A stretch of 64,000 bases of DNA from an uncultured Bacteroidales bacterium (lineage in GTDB: Bacteria > Bacteroidota > Bacteroidia > Bacteroidales > ML635J-15). Location of the stretch: contig CAJOIT010000003.1 in assembly GCA_905234755.1 (NCBI GenBank), positions 73,135 to 137,134 on the forward strand. Reading direction: 5' to 3'. The position numbers and the translations under genes were made by a program. Positions 50,670 through 59,810 of the stretch are shown in pieces; the stretch's first letter is position 1, and each line of letters begins with the position of its first letter. Under the pieces are notes generated by a model, which saw only the letters and a program-made list of their open reading frames with translations, was not told the origin of the DNA and did not search any database.

Positions 50670-51779
50670 TTACTTCTTTATGGTTTGGTCAAAAGTTTCT
50701 ACCACCTTGTCTTCCCAGGCGGTAACCGAGAAGCGTTCCTCGACTGTTTGTCTGGCATTCTTGCCAATTTCGCGGCGTAGATCCTCGGATTCGATGAGGG
50801 CAGATAGTTTTTTTACCCATTCGTCTTCTGTGTCGGCAAGGAAGCCATTTTTGCCCTCATCTATTATGTCCTTGTTTACTCCAACTGGCGACATTACCAC
50901 AGGAAGTTCGAGCGCCATGCACTGCAATCCCTTGAATCCGCACTTACCGCGGCTCCACTTGTCATCTGGAAGCGGCATTATGCCGATGTCGAACTCGCAA
51001 AGCTCCTCAATTTCGTTTTCCGCCGACCATTGCACGATTTTAGTGTCGGGAATTTCGCTCTGCCAAGTTTTCGAGTTCATTATTACCTTGAAGTACACTT
51101 TGTCACCATATTTTTTCTTTATGCGTTTCAGCACTGGGAAGGCAGTTTCGTAGTGCTTGAGCGTGGGCTGCGTGCCTGTCCATCCGATGCAAATGCCGTT
51201 GTGTGGCTTTTTCTCGGTTGGCTTATGGTAGTTGGTGTTTATTACAGTCGGCAGTATGAAAATGTTATCGTTGAACTGTTTTGCGTAGTCGGCAAGATAT
51301 TGGTTGCCAACGCTTACGAGCGTAGCATAATGACAGATTTCGTTTGTCTTTTCGGTGCGTTTCAGCCATGCAAGGTTCTGATTGCCTTCGCTGGTGTCGT
51401 TTAGCCAAATGGAGTCGTCGAAGTCGAAAATCATTGGCACACCGCTCTTTGCAATTTTGCGCTCGAAGATTGTCGTGCCTAGCATATATGCTTCGCGATA
51501 GACGAACACTAGGTCGAAATTCTTAGCTCTCCGTACATCCTTCATACGATGGAAGAAGCTCTTTATCACGAACATAAGTTTTCCAAAGTAATGTCCGTGC
51601 GAGTAGAATGTACGGTCGTCATTTTCGCTGATGATGTTGGAGAATGTGACTTCGTAGCCTGCTTTTTCGAGGCGTGGCAAAAACTGCTCGATTCGGAAAC
51701 GTTGTCCGGGCGAGCGGTTTGGTCGGTGATGCACTATGAGTAGAAGTCGCTTCGGCACGATGTGTGATTTTGTGTGCAA
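50670..51779 (-). CDS. Glycosyltransferase, GT-B fold
   Basis: A 369-residue family-4-like glycosyltransferase. N-terminal KRLLLIVHHRPNRSPGQRFR is an unusual start, with arginines and histidines; the C-terminal half has ICIGWTGTQPTLKHYETAF and the donor site KWSRGKCGFKGLQCMALELP, where the usual glutamate pair is replaced by C-G-F-K-G-L-Q. It is cytoplasmic and probably acts in surface polysaccharide synthesis. No polysaccharide operon surrounds it. Confidence 0.85.
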   Translation of the reverse strand: MHTKSHIVPKRLLLIVHHRPNRSPGQRFRIEQFLPRLEKAGYEVTFSNIISENDDRTFYSHGHYFGKLMFVIKSFFHRMKDVRRAKNFDLVFVYREAYMLGTTIFERKIAKSGVPMIFDFDDSIWLNDTSEGNQNLAWLKRTEKTNEICHYATLVSVGNQYLADYAKQFNDNIFILPTVINTNYHKPTEKKPHNGICIGWTGTQPTLKHYETAFPVLKRIKKKYGDKVYFKVIMNSKTWQSEIPDTKIVQWSAENEIEELCEFDIGIMPLPDDKWSRGKCGFKGLQCMALELPVVMSPVGVNKDIIDEGKNGFLADTEDEWVKKLSALIESEDLRREIGKNARQTVEERFSVTAWEDKVVETFDQTIKK

Positions 51780-51845
51780 AGATAAAATTTTATTTACGAT
51801 TGACGAAGTACGATTTACGATTCTATGGTAAAGATTGATAACAAA

Positions 51846-51870
51846 AAGGTCGTCCCGATGGAACGACCTT
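51846..51870. terminator. Terminator after rocD
   Basis: AAGGTCGT (51846-51853) and ACGACCTT (51863-51870), flanked by A and T runs. It ends the rocD transcript on the minus strand. Confidence 0.9.
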
Positions 51871-51889
51871 TTTTATAATTGAAAAAATC

Positions 51890-53110
51890 TTAGCAGAATG
51901 AAAGAATCGACTTTTTGATCTTTTCGATAGCGTCACGCAATTCTTCTTCGCTGATAACCAGAGGAGGAGCGAAGCGGATGATGTGCTGGTGTGTCGGTTT
52001 TGCAAGAACGCCGTTTTCAGCCATCTTCAAGCAAACATCCCATGCTTCCTTGCCGTTCATAGGCTTAATGATAACTGCGTTCAACAAACCTTTACCGCGA
52101 ACCTTTTCAATCATAGGAGATTGAATCTTCATGATTTCTTCACGGAAAATCTTACCAAGGTATTCTGCTCTTTCGGTGAGCTTTTCTTCCTTGATAACTT
52201 CCAAAGCTGCGATACTTACGCGGGTTGCCAATGGGTTGCCACCAAATGTTGATCCGTGTTCACCTGGCTTTATTGTTAACATGATTTCATCGTCTGCCAA
52301 TGCTGCCGAAATCGGGAATACGCCACCGCCGAGTGCCTTACCGAGGATAAGGATGTCGGGACGAACACCTTCGTGGTCGCAAGCGAGCATCTTACCTGTA
52401 CGAGCAATACCGCACTGTACTTCGTCTGCCATGAACAATACGTTGTACTTCTTGCAGATGTCGTAGCATTTCTTGAGGTAGCCTTCGTCTGGAACATAAA
52501 CACCAGCTTCGCCCTGGATTGGTTCAAGAAGGAAACCAGCAACCTTGTCGCCCTTTTCTGCGAGTACTTTTTCCAAAGCAGCAGGATCGTTGTAAGGTAT
52601 GCGGATGAAACCAGGAGTCAAAGGTCCATAGTTTGCATACGAATCTGGGTCGTTCGACATGGTGATGATGGTGATTGTACGACCGTGGAAGTTGCCTTCG
52701 CAGCATACGATCAAAGTTTCATCGTTTGGAATACCCTTTACTACAGTACCCCAGCGGCGAGCGAGCTTAAGAGCTGTTTCGTCAGCTTCTGCACCAGAGT
52801 TCATCGGGAGAACCTTGTCGTATCCGAAATACTTGGTTACGTATTCTTCCCATTCGCCAAGGCAGTCGTTGTAGAATGCTCTTGAACTCAATGTGAGCTT
52901 CTGTGCTTGGTCGGTCAATGCCTTAACGATTTTCGGGTGGCAGTGACCTTGGTTTACTGCTGAATATGCAGAAAGAAAATCATAATATTCCTTTCCTTCA
53001 ACGTCCCATACCTTTGCGCCTTTAGCCTTTGCAAAAACTACTGGTAGCGGATGATAGTTGTGTGCTCCGTACTTTGCTTCCAGTTCGATGTAATCTTTTG
53101 AAGTCTTCAT
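51890..53110 (-). CDS. rocD: Ornithine aminotransferase
   Basis: A 406-residue class III PLP aminotransferase converting ornithine and 2-oxoglutarate to glutamate semialdehyde and glutamate. Seen: [20 protein letters not shown], the substrate-side [47 protein letters not shown] and the PLP lysine in [14 protein letters not shown]. The full length and order match OAT. It is transcribed 36 bases after the C69 dipeptidase gene, consistent with amino-acid use from peptides. Confidence 0.95.
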   Translation of the reverse strand: MKTSKDYIELEAKYGAHNYHPLPVVFAKAKGAKVWDVEGKEYYDFLSAYSAVNQGHCHPKIVKALTDQAQKLTLSSRAFYNDCLGEWEEYVTKYFGYDKVLPMNSGAEADETALKLARRWGTVVKGIPNDETLIVCCEGNFHGRTITIITMSNDPDSYANYGPLTPGFIRIPYNDPAALEKVLAEKGDKVAGFLLEPIQGEAGVYVPDEGYLKKCYDICKKYNVLFMADEVQCGIARTGKMLACDHEGVRPDILILGKALGGGVFPISAALADDEIMLTIKPGEHGSTFGGNPLATRVSIAALEVIKEEKLTERAEYLGKIFREEIMKIQSPMIEKVRGKGLLNAVIIKPMNGKEAWDVCLKMAENGVLAKPTHQHIIRFAPPLVISEEELRDAIEKIKKSILSFC

Positions 53111-53146
53111 TTTATTAATTTGTTTTTTAGTTGTTTATGTTAATGT

Positions 53147-54862
53147 TTATTTTGCTTCTAATAAATGATTTGTGTCGTCTTCGACGATTCTTCTGTACCA
53201 GTCGTTGCCATACTTTGGCTGTTCAACCTTCGGTGCATAGTACTTGTAACCTTCTGGAACTTCGCGTTCGGTCTTGATGTTACCGTCAACATATTTGGTA
53301 AATAAGCTAGCAAAGAGGTTCTGCCATGTTACCATTGTATTTTCGGATGCCTTAGCCGAGTACTCGGTAAGTTTCATTGCAACATTCTGCGGATTGTTTG
53401 CTGCTTCTTCGCGGAGGTCACCTTCAATCTTTGCGGTCTCGTCCTTAAAGCTTCTGTGAAGGTCTTTTCTTACAGATTCAATTTCGGGATACATGTCGCA
53501 GTAGCGAGTGTATGCGAAGTTTGATACGAGGTTGAAAATCCAGAATGCTGCATCTGGTTTAAATTTCATCATCGAGCCGTTGCCTTCGCGGTAAGCATAT
53601 GGAATTTCGGTGATTGATGCGTACATAGGAACATAAACTGTTGTTGCGCAGTCGTCAACACCAAACCAATTGATTGCACCAAGTACATCTGGCAAATTGC
53701 CACGAAGCTGTGCTACAAACGAGAATCCAGTCTGCTGTGTTCCTGTTGCTCTTTCGTGGATGTAGTTCTTTCCGTTGTAATCCCAAGTCATTGGTCTCCA
53801 GCGGTAAGGACAGTTGAACGGACCAGCACCCATTCCCTTGCTCATGTCGAGTTCTGTACCTTCGAGGTGGTTGCCCATGTTGTGCATTACTGTTTCGAGA
53901 GTTACTGGCTTAGCAGGTTTTACCCAAAGAGGCATTCTGTTGGTTGCGTAGCCGTTTGCATCGTATTCAATCTTGGTGCCCTTTGCATATTCCCAGTACT
54001 TGTCCATTCCTTCAGCAACATCGTTGAAGAAAGCCCAAACGCGGATTTCGCAGAAGCGAGCGCCGCTGAAATCAACTGGTGCGTATGTGTCGGAGAAACT
54101 GAAATCAGCATCGTTGCCCTTGAAATAACCTTTTTCGCGAGCGAAGGTGATAACATCGTCAGCGTAAACGCAGGTTATGTTCTTGTCGGTGAGGAGCTTG
54201 TCGATGTTCTTGAAAGTTACGACATCCTTGCTCTTCTTTGTTGCCTGTGGGAAAGTGGTGATTCTTGCCTGATTAGCGTGAGCCGAAACATATCCGTCGG
54301 GAATCATTCTTGCAACCCAAACAGCACCTTTCTGACCTTTGCCCTTGCCGATAACTTCGAGAATCCAGGCTTCGTCCTTGTCAACGATTGAGAACGATTC
54401 GCCTTCGCTGACATATCCGTACTTGCTCATGAGTTCGGTCATAACCTTTATGGCTTCGCGGGCGTTCTTTGCGCGTTGCAACGCGAGGTAAATGAGGCTT
54501 CCGTAGTCAATGATACCATCGCCTTCCCAGAGTTCCTCGCGACCACCGTAAGTGGTTTCACCTATTGCGAGCTGGCATTCGTTAACGTTTCCAACTACGT
54601 TGTAAGTGTGGAGAACCTGTGGAATGTCGCCAAGATATTGTCCTGTATCCCAATTGTATATTTTCATCATCGTACCTGGCTGGTAGTCTGCTGCTGGACG
54701 ATAGTAAAGTTCACCGTAGAGTACGTGGCTGTCGGCAGCATAACTTAAAAATGCTGAACCATCGTTTGATGCGCCCTTGGTTACTATGAAGTTTGTGCAT
54801 GCAAAACTTGCACTTGCGCCGAACATCAGCGCGATTGTCAATAATGCGAATAATTTTCTCAT
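53147..54862 (-). CDS. C69 family dipeptidase (peptidase U34)
   Basis: A 571-residue exported peptidase. The signal peptide ends SASFA and is followed at once by the nucleophile Cys22 (CTNFIVTKGASNDGS), as expected for the Ntn-hydrolase family C69, which uses the N-terminal cysteine. IGETTYGGREELW, ILEVIGKGKGQKGAVWVA and RWRPMTWDYNGKNY are family segments. It cleaves dipeptides in the periplasm. The operon with rocD suggests peptide and amino-acid catabolism. Confidence 0.93.
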   Translation of the reverse strand: MRKLFALLTIALMFGASASFACTNFIVTKGASNDGSAFLSYAADSHVLYGELYYRPAADYQPGTMMKIYNWDTGQYLGDIPQVLHTYNVVGNVNECQLAIGETTYGGREELWEGDGIIDYGSLIYLALQRAKNAREAIKVMTELMSKYGYVSEGESFSIVDKDEAWILEVIGKGKGQKGAVWVARMIPDGYVSAHANQARITTFPQATKKSKDVVTFKNIDKLLTDKNITCVYADDVITFAREKGYFKGNDADFSFSDTYAPVDFSGARFCEIRVWAFFNDVAEGMDKYWEYAKGTKIEYDANGYATNRMPLWVKPAKPVTLETVMHNMGNHLEGTELDMSKGMGAGPFNCPYRWRPMTWDYNGKNYIHERATGTQQTGFSFVAQLRGNLPDVLGAINWFGVDDCATTVYVPMYASITEIPYAYREGNGSMMKFKPDAAFWIFNLVSNFAYTRYCDMYPEIESVRKDLHRSFKDETAKIEGDLREEAANNPQNVAMKLTEYSAKASENTMVTWQNLFASLFTKYVDGNIKTEREVPEGYKYYAPKVEQPKYGNDWYRRIVEDDTNHLLEAK

Positions 54863-54950
54863 CTCTGTTTTTTATTTGTTAGACCGCAAATTTAATATTT
54901 ATTCCAATATCACGGCATAGCAAGAAATGTTTTTTTTGATAGGTTTATAA

Positions 54951-55002
54951 GTTTGGCTTACGCCGAGCTAAAGGTTAACATCGTTGAGGGTTACGCCGTT
55001 CT
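54951..55002. repeat. Micro-hairpin cluster 4 (copy of cluster 1)
   Basis: Differs from 21056-21107 at three of 52 bases. Contains GGCTTACGCC and GGGTTACGCCG hairpins with the linker GAGCTAAAGGTTAACA. Confidence 0.9.
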
Positions 55003-55024
55003 GGTTTAAAGATTTATGGTGGTA

Positions 55025-55107
55025 TAGCAGAGTCGTTTGCTCCCCAACTTTAAAGCTATTAAGGTCTTTAAAGACCTTATGGCTTGGTGGGCAAAAACAT
55101 TCTGCTA
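55025..55107. repeat. Imperfect inverted repeat with internal palindrome
   Basis: Arms 55025-55047 (TAGCAGAGTCGTTTGCTCC and on) and about 55084-55107 (ending CTGCTA) pair with a few mismatches. The loop contains a perfect palindrome at 55060-55079 (TAAGGTCTTT and AAAGACCTTA). It may be a small mobile repeat or a structured RNA. Confidence 0.6.
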
Positions 55108-55164
55108 GACCGCATTCACGGAAACAAGAAATTAGAAACCCAGAAACGGCGCAGCCATATAAAC

Positions 55165-56442
55165 TTATAAACCAGAAACCTTCTTCATAATCTGGTATCC
55201 GATATTGCAGTTGAGGCATCTCTTATGGTCGCAGTAGTTCTTTTTGAGGTTTAGCAGTGCTTGCGAGTCAAAAGCGTTGTTGTTTTCCATTCCGTGTATT
55301 CCTGCGAATGACCTTGTTTCCCTGTTGTTTTCTGCTTTGACAGTGCGTAGCATATCGATGATTTTTTCGCTGTCGAAATTGTGATTTGTGGTTTTGCCGT
55401 AGATGTACGAAAATGGTATTACGGTGTTAATCAAAATTGTATCAATTGCTTGCTGACCTAGTCCTGTCGATTTGCTTTTCGATGAGGTTTCGCCAAGCGA
55501 GAAATGAGTTCCCCAGTATTCGGAAGTTTTTAAGTTGTCGAAAAACTTCGGATTGAACCTGCCATTCAGTATGTCATCAATGAGGATTTGGAAATTTTGC
55601 ATTAGTGCGGCAAACTGGGCGAGGCGAGTTTCGGGGAAATTTGTCGGATGCATCTTCGAGCGTTTCCACATCGATTCGGCAATTGGAGACAGATTGTATT
55701 TTGCTTTTTGGAAAGAGTATTCGTTGGCAAGTTTTCGTGTATATTCGTCTTTTGGTTGACCGTTTAGCATTCCTGCCTGGCCGAATGTTATTGCCTCGAG
55801 GGCAAACAGATTGTCGGCATTGTGGAGCATAATGTTTAGCGGCGTTTGCATTGCTAGCATCTCGAATGGTAGGGCATTTGTGCCGAATCCAAAATTCCTT
55901 GCAACGACAATGTAGAGTGTTTCGTTCCAGTTTCCGTTGGTATGTTGTAGGATTTCGCTTATATGTTCCGACTTTTGTTCCAATCTTTCAATAGCCATCT
56001 TTTCCATCCACATTGTTATATGGAAATCGTCAACGAGGTCGATGTAATCTGCGCAGGCGATTGCTTTTTCGTTGAGTTTGAAGTCGGAATAGCGGTTGAA
56101 TATGGCTTGCGGAAACGAAATTTCCCAAGTCGGTAGAGTCCGACCGTTTTGCAGTGTTATGTCGCAATCGTAGTTATATACGATATGCAGTATTACATTG
56201 TCGTAGGCATGGTCGCCATCGTGGTGGTGCTTGTGCCAGTCGGAGGCGTTGACATGGATTTCTACATTGCCAACCCATACAATTCCGTCAATTTTGATTT
56301 TTGCATTGAAGAAATCGGGACCGGAATCATGGTTGTGCTGACCTGTTTCTATTATTTCGAAAGGAGTGTTGTCGGTAAGCAGTTCCGTGCCTTCAATCCA
56401 AAGGCGGTTCTTGTATATGAAATGTAGAAAATCCTCGTGCAT
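55165..56442 (-). CDS. DUF2851 family protein
   Basis: A 425-residue protein of DUF2851, widespread in Bacteroidota and of unknown function. Seen: HEDFLHFIYKNRLW, ETGQHNHDSGPDFFNAKIKI (about residues 34-53), VGNVEIHVNASDWHKHHHD and the cysteine-rich tail CDHKRCLNCNIGYQ. No signal peptide is seen. The start at 56442 matches the usual family N-terminus; the longer start at 56466 is possible. Confidence 0.9.
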   Translation of the reverse strand: MHEDFLHFIYKNRLWIEGTELLTDNTPFEIIETGQHNHDSGPDFFNAKIKIDGIVWVGNVEIHVNASDWHKHHHDGDHAYDNVILHIVYNYDCDITLQNGRTLPTWEISFPQAIFNRYSDFKLNEKAIACADYIDLVDDFHITMWMEKMAIERLEQKSEHISEILQHTNGNWNETLYIVVARNFGFGTNALPFEMLAMQTPLNIMLHNADNLFALEAITFGQAGMLNGQPKDEYTRKLANEYSFQKAKYNLSPIAESMWKRSKMHPTNFPETRLAQFAALMQNFQILIDDILNGRFNPKFFDNLKTSEYWGTHFSLGETSSKSKSTGLGQQAIDTILINTVIPFSYIYGKTTNHNFDSEKIIDMLRTVKAENNRETRSFAGIHGMENNNAFDSQALLNLKKNYCDHKRCLNCNIGYQIMKKVSGL

Positions 56443-56508
56443 GATGTCGTTTTTGTTTGTGTGCAAAAATAATTTACAATTGACAATTTACAATGAATAA
56501 TTAATAAT

Positions 56509-56540
56509 CTGTAGCGGCGCAATGTATTGCACCGCTACAG
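56509..56540. repeat. Interspersed palindrome (GCGCAAT type)
   Basis: Arms CTGTAGCGGCGCAAT and ATTGCACCGCTACAG, 32 bases long, with one mismatched pair. It belongs to the same family as 14383-14400 and the centre of 45344-45391. It lies between the DUF2851 gene and a terminator. Confidence 0.85.
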
Positions 56541-56542
56541 AC

Positions 56543-56580
56543 AAAAAAAATCCCCGCATCGATTGATGTGAGGATTTTTT
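56543..56580. terminator. Terminator of the secreted protease gene
   Basis: ATCCCCGCATC (56550-56560) pairs with GATGTGAGGAT (56565-56575) with one mismatched pair, preceded by eight A and followed by T residues. It stops the minus-strand transcript from 58871. Confidence 0.85.
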
Positions 56581-56597
56581 TGCCTTTATGCAAATGA

Positions 56598-58871
56598 TTA
56601 TTCTACAATTACCTTCTTTGTTATTGTCTTGTCCTGCATCTTGATGCTGAAGAAATACATTCCTCTTTCCATTCCTTCAAGCGAAATTGTTTCTGATGTT
56701 GAGGCGGTTTCAACGGTTTTTACAATCTGACCGAGAACATTCACGATGTCGATTCTTGCGTTGTCTTCTGGTAGGCTTACTGTTACATTGTCCTTTGCTG
56801 GGTTAGGGTAGATGCTGATATTGTCTGCTTCAAAAGTTTCTGCGCCAGCATTTACACCGATGGCAATGTCGTCGATGAAGAAAGCAAACACATCGTTTGA
56901 TACGCACATTATTGCCAGATACAATGTTTGTCCTGCATATTGTGATAGGTCGTATGTATATCGAGTCCATTGTACAGGGGCGGAAATACTTGTTGTATCA
57001 GAACCTGCAATGTAAGTGTAGGTGTAGTCATCTTCGGAAACGCCAACGCGGAACTGTTCGAGTCCGTAAGTGTTGTTTGCCGAGCGAGCCCAGAACGAGA
57101 ATTTTGTTCCGTTACCTATTGTCACAGCAGGAGTGATGAACCAGTCGTTGTTTGCTCCGTTTGTGCCGGCGGACATGCAGCATCCGAATTTTGTTCCTCC
57201 GTGAGCTGTGAATCCGTTAGCCTTACCATTTTGGAAAGCTATGTAAGAGCCTGTGTAGCCGGAATTTGTAAAGCTAACGCCATTTATTCCGCATGTTGAA
57301 AATCCGTCTCCATCCCAAGTTGAACATGGAGAAAAGTCGTCAACAGCCCATGCTGTGCATGATTCGAAATCGTAAGTGAATGAACTGCCTACAGGTGGAT
57401 TGGGAGGTGTGACACCTGCCGGGTCGTAGTAGTCGCAGGTTGTAGCACCTGTGTTATTGGGGTCGAGCCATGGTTTCAGCTTGTATGCATTTGTGCTGCC
57501 GTTTGCTGAATTGTCCCAGTGGAATGACATTTTTCCATACAGGTCGTATCTGTAGAATGATGATGCCGAGCATGATGAACTACCGCCGCTCAATGTGCCG
57601 AATACTCTTCCTGCTGAATTGAATATTGGAGAACCTGACGAGCCACCTTCGGTAACGCCAGTCTTGTCACCGCTGTTTACCCAAGATATTTTCCAGTGTG
57701 CGTTGCTAGCACCAGTCATGGAACTACCACCGTTATAAGTGGCTGTTGATGGCGTTGATGTGAAGAATGAAATTTTCTTTATGTCGCCTGATGGATGATG
57801 GATTCCAGCGCCTCCGCCAGTCGGTGCTGTTGTGCTTCTGTCCCAGCCGTTATATATGGCATTTACAGCAATAGCATTGCTTGTGGTAAAATTCTTGAGT
57901 TGAAGCAGATAGAAGTCGGAGCCGCCATTGTTAGCGCCTTCGGCAACCTTTGTACATCCAGTGAAATCGGTATAGTTGATTGAAGATTCGGAACTTGGAT
58001 TCGAGCATCCGGGTGCTTCGTAGTTGAAACGGAACTTCCACTGGTTGAAATTGGAAGCTGTTGCATTAGGACCGCAGTGGTCTGCTGTGAGGAAATATGG
58101 TGTTCCATCGTTGCTTGTGTTGTTTATAAGTGTTCCAGTGCAGTAACCGGCGGAGAATCCTTCCCTGACATAAATTCTTGCAACACCGCGCTGCTGGATT
58201 CTCCAGTCGGCACCAACCGAGCAGTTTACATTTACTTCGCAACTTTCGGAAGAACCGAATTCTGCGCGAACGCCTCTTTCGAATCCGCCTTCGTCGCGAT
58301 ATACATAGCCGTATTCTCCTATATTAATTATAGGTGTAGTATTGTCGCATGAAACGATTCCATCTATAGATTTGTTCTTTGGAGCAACATATTCTATTGT
58401 AATGTCGTTGCCAACGATGTTGCCAATCATGTATTCCTGACCGTCGGGGTTGTCGCTACGGAAGTACGGACCGTCAACGATTTTCTTGTCGCTGGTGTAA
58501 ACATATACGGTAGCACCTGCAGGAATGTCGAACTTGTCGAAATACAAAGCCGATGCCTTTGCACCTTCGCTCGAAAAACGAAGTCTCCAGATGAGCTGAC
58601 CGTCGTTGAGAGTTTCCCATGTACCAGAATTTTTAACGGTTGTGTTTACTGGCATAAGTCGAGCTACTTTCAGGAATGTGCCGTTTTTCTGGTCTTCGGC
58701 TTCTTCTTCATAAATCGATTGAGCTGATGGTGGATATACCTGAATGTGGTCAACTTCTTCACTTGCCTTGTTGTAGAAACTAGGAGGCAGTTGTATTGTT
58801 TTCGTTTTTGTTTGCGCCGAACAGAATATTGACGCTAACATAATGACTATAATTGCAAATGTCTGTTTCAT
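56598..58871 (-). CDS. Secreted trypsin-like serine protease with adhesin-type domain and T9SS tail
   Basis: A 757-residue exported protease. Signal peptide residues 1-19 (ending FCSA). A propeptide-like beta domain at about 25-170, then a trypsin-fold domain (about 195-455) with H265 in FLTADHCGP, D319 in GGSDFYLLQL and the likely nucleophile S412 in EGGSSGSPI. This resembles lysyl endopeptidase-type enzymes of Bacteroidota. A cleaved-adhesin/choice-of-anchor J module (about 505-675, DFESCTAWAVDDF) follows, then a type A sorting tail from ISIYPNPAKDNVTVSL. It should be surface-attached or released by T9SS and degrade extracellular proteins. Confidence 0.9.
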   Translation of the reverse strand: MKQTFAIIVIMLASIFCSAQTKTKTIQLPPSFYNKASEEVDHIQVYPPSAQSIYEEEAEDQKNGTFLKVARLMPVNTTVKNSGTWETLNDGQLIWRLRFSSEGAKASALYFDKFDIPAGATVYVYTSDKKIVDGPYFRSDNPDGQEYMIGNIVGNDITIEYVAPKNKSIDGIVSCDNTTPIINIGEYGYVYRDEGGFERGVRAEFGSSESCEVNVNCSVGADWRIQQRGVARIYVREGFSAGYCTGTLINNTSNDGTPYFLTADHCGPNATASNFNQWKFRFNYEAPGCSNPSSESSINYTDFTGCTKVAEGANNGGSDFYLLQLKNFTTSNAIAVNAIYNGWDRSTTAPTGGGAGIHHPSGDIKKISFFTSTPSTATYNGGSSMTGASNAHWKISWVNSGDKTGVTEGGSSGSPIFNSAGRVFGTLSGGSSSCSASSFYRYDLYGKMSFHWDNSANGSTNAYKLKPWLDPNNTGATTCDYYDPAGVTPPNPPVGSSFTYDFESCTAWAVDDFSPCSTWDGDGFSTCGINGVSFTNSGYTGSYIAFQNGKANGFTAHGGTKFGCCMSAGTNGANNDWFITPAVTIGNGTKFSFWARSANNTYGLEQFRVGVSEDDYTYTYIAGSDTTSISAPVQWTRYTYDLSQYAGQTLYLAIMCVSNDVFAFFIDDIAIGVNAGAETFEADNISIYPNPAKDNVTVSLPEDNARIDIVNVLGQIVKTVETASTSETISLEGMERGMYFFSIKMQDKTITKKVIVE

Positions 58872-59049
58872 TGCTAAAAAATATTAATTAAAGGCGCAAA
58901 TTAACTTTAATTATGCCGAAGTGCCAAGAAAAAACTTGTGTTTTTTTTATCAAAATGCAATTATTATTGTTGATTTGCTTGATTAAAGTATTGATATACA
59001 GTATATTGTATTTGGTGTTAATAAAAATCTTCAAAAACATTGGAAAAAA

Positions 59050-59081
59050 TTTGTTGGAATGGCAAAAAAGTGCGACTTTTG
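59050..59081 (+). promoter_or_regulatory. Probable promoter of the rpmB cluster
   Basis: TTTG (59050-59053), 20 bases, GACTTTTG (59074-59081): one base off the TAnnTTTG consensus. The rpmB start is 38 bases downstream. The region 58872-59049 shows nothing else. Confidence 0.6.
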
Positions 59082-59119
59082 CAGTCCGAAATTTTAAAGA
59101 GAAATAATATAAAAGAGTT

Positions 59120-59356
59120 ATGGCACGAGTTTGTCAAATTACAGGAAAAACGGCTATGGTGGGAAACAATGTATCTCACTCAAGACGCAGAACGAAAAGG
59201 ATTTTCGATATTAACATGAAGTCCAAGAGAATCTTTGACGAGGAATCTGGCAAGTGGATTGAAATGAGACTCACCACTTCTGCAATGAGAACCATCGCAA
59301 AGAAGGGTTTGAAGGCTGCTCTTAAGGATGCCGAAATTAAAGGTTATGTTAAATAG
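59120..59356 (+). CDS. rpmB: Ribosomal protein bL28
   Basis: A 78-residue protein of the large subunit: ARVCQITGKTAMVGNNVSHS then RRRTKRIFDINM and LTTSAMRTIAKKG. The order rpmB-rpmG-DUF4295-ftsY is characteristic of Bacteroidota. Confidence 0.97.
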   Translation: MARVCQITGKTAMVGNNVSHSRRRTKRIFDINMKSKRIFDEESGKWIEMRLTTSAMRTIAKKGLKAALKDAEIKGYVK

Positions 59357-59377
59357 TTTTAGTCGGGAGGATTAAAA

Positions 59378-59566
59378 ATGGCAAAGAAAAGTAAAGGAAA
59401 CCGCGTACAGGTGATACTTGAATGCACCGAGCACAAAGAGTCTGGTTTGCCCGGAACTTCAAGGTATATAACCACAAAGAACAGGAAGAATACTCCTGAC
59501 AGATTGGAGATGAAGAAGTACAACCCGATTTTGAAGAAGGTTACAGTTCACAGAGAAATTAAATAG
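59378..59566 (+). CDS. rpmG: Ribosomal protein bL33
   Basis: A 62-residue protein: [20 protein letters not shown] then [20 protein letters not shown]. The C-x-x-C zinc pairs are absent (only a single cysteine), so this is the zinc-independent form. Confidence 0.97.
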   Translation: MAKKSKGNRVQVILECTEHKESGLPGTSRYITTKNRKNTPDRLEMKKYNPILKKVTVHREIK

Positions 59567-59574
59567 TTTAGGTT

Positions 59575-59727
59575 ATGGCAAAGAAAGTTGTTGCAACACT
59601 TAAGAAGGAAGGCGGACAGGTCTTCGTTAAGTGCATAAAGATGGTTAAGAATCCTGAAACCGGCGCATATCAGTTCAAGTCGGCTATCATGGACAAGGAT
59701 TTAGCTAAGGATTTTTTTAAGAAATAG
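59575..59727 (+). CDS. DUF4295 small protein
   Basis: A 50-residue basic protein (MAKKVVATLKKEGGQVFVK, then GAYQFKSAIMDKDLAKDFF). It starts nine bases after the rpmG stop. DUF4295 is a Bacteroidota-specific small protein encoded in this ribosomal cluster and probably associated with the ribosome. Confidence 0.93.
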   Translation: MAKKVVATLKKEGGQVFVKCIKMVKNPETGAYQFKSAIMDKDLAKDFFKK

Positions 59728-59749
59728 TTGTTTTATCAATCAAACTTAT

Positions 59750-59786
59750 AGCACCTGCCGCTTATAATTATGACAGGTGCTTTTTG
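59750..59786 (+). terminator. Terminator after the ribosomal cluster
   Basis: AGCACCTG (59750-59757) pairs with CAGGTGCT (59774-59781) and is followed by five T. It sits between DUF4295 and ftsY, so part of the transcript stops before ftsY. Confidence 0.88.
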
Positions 59787-59810
59787 TTGTTTTATTTAAA
59801 TAGTCTCGTT

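Larger units (their letters stand above)
54863..55164. other. Intergenic region with repeats and a large inverted repeat
   Basis: No gene is supported in these 302 bases. They contain a 52-base segment (54951-55002) shared with 21056-21107, and an imperfect inverted repeat (55025-55107) described separately. Confidence 0.7.

Noticed and set aside
54968..55219. 83-codon minus-strand frame over the inverted repeat
   Set aside because: It overlaps the end of the DUF2851 gene and consists of repeat sequence; translation is unlikely.
58913..59107. 64-codon frame upstream of rpmB
   Set aside because: It crosses the likely rpmB promoter, is hydrophobic and low-complexity, and begins in an A+T-rich spacer.
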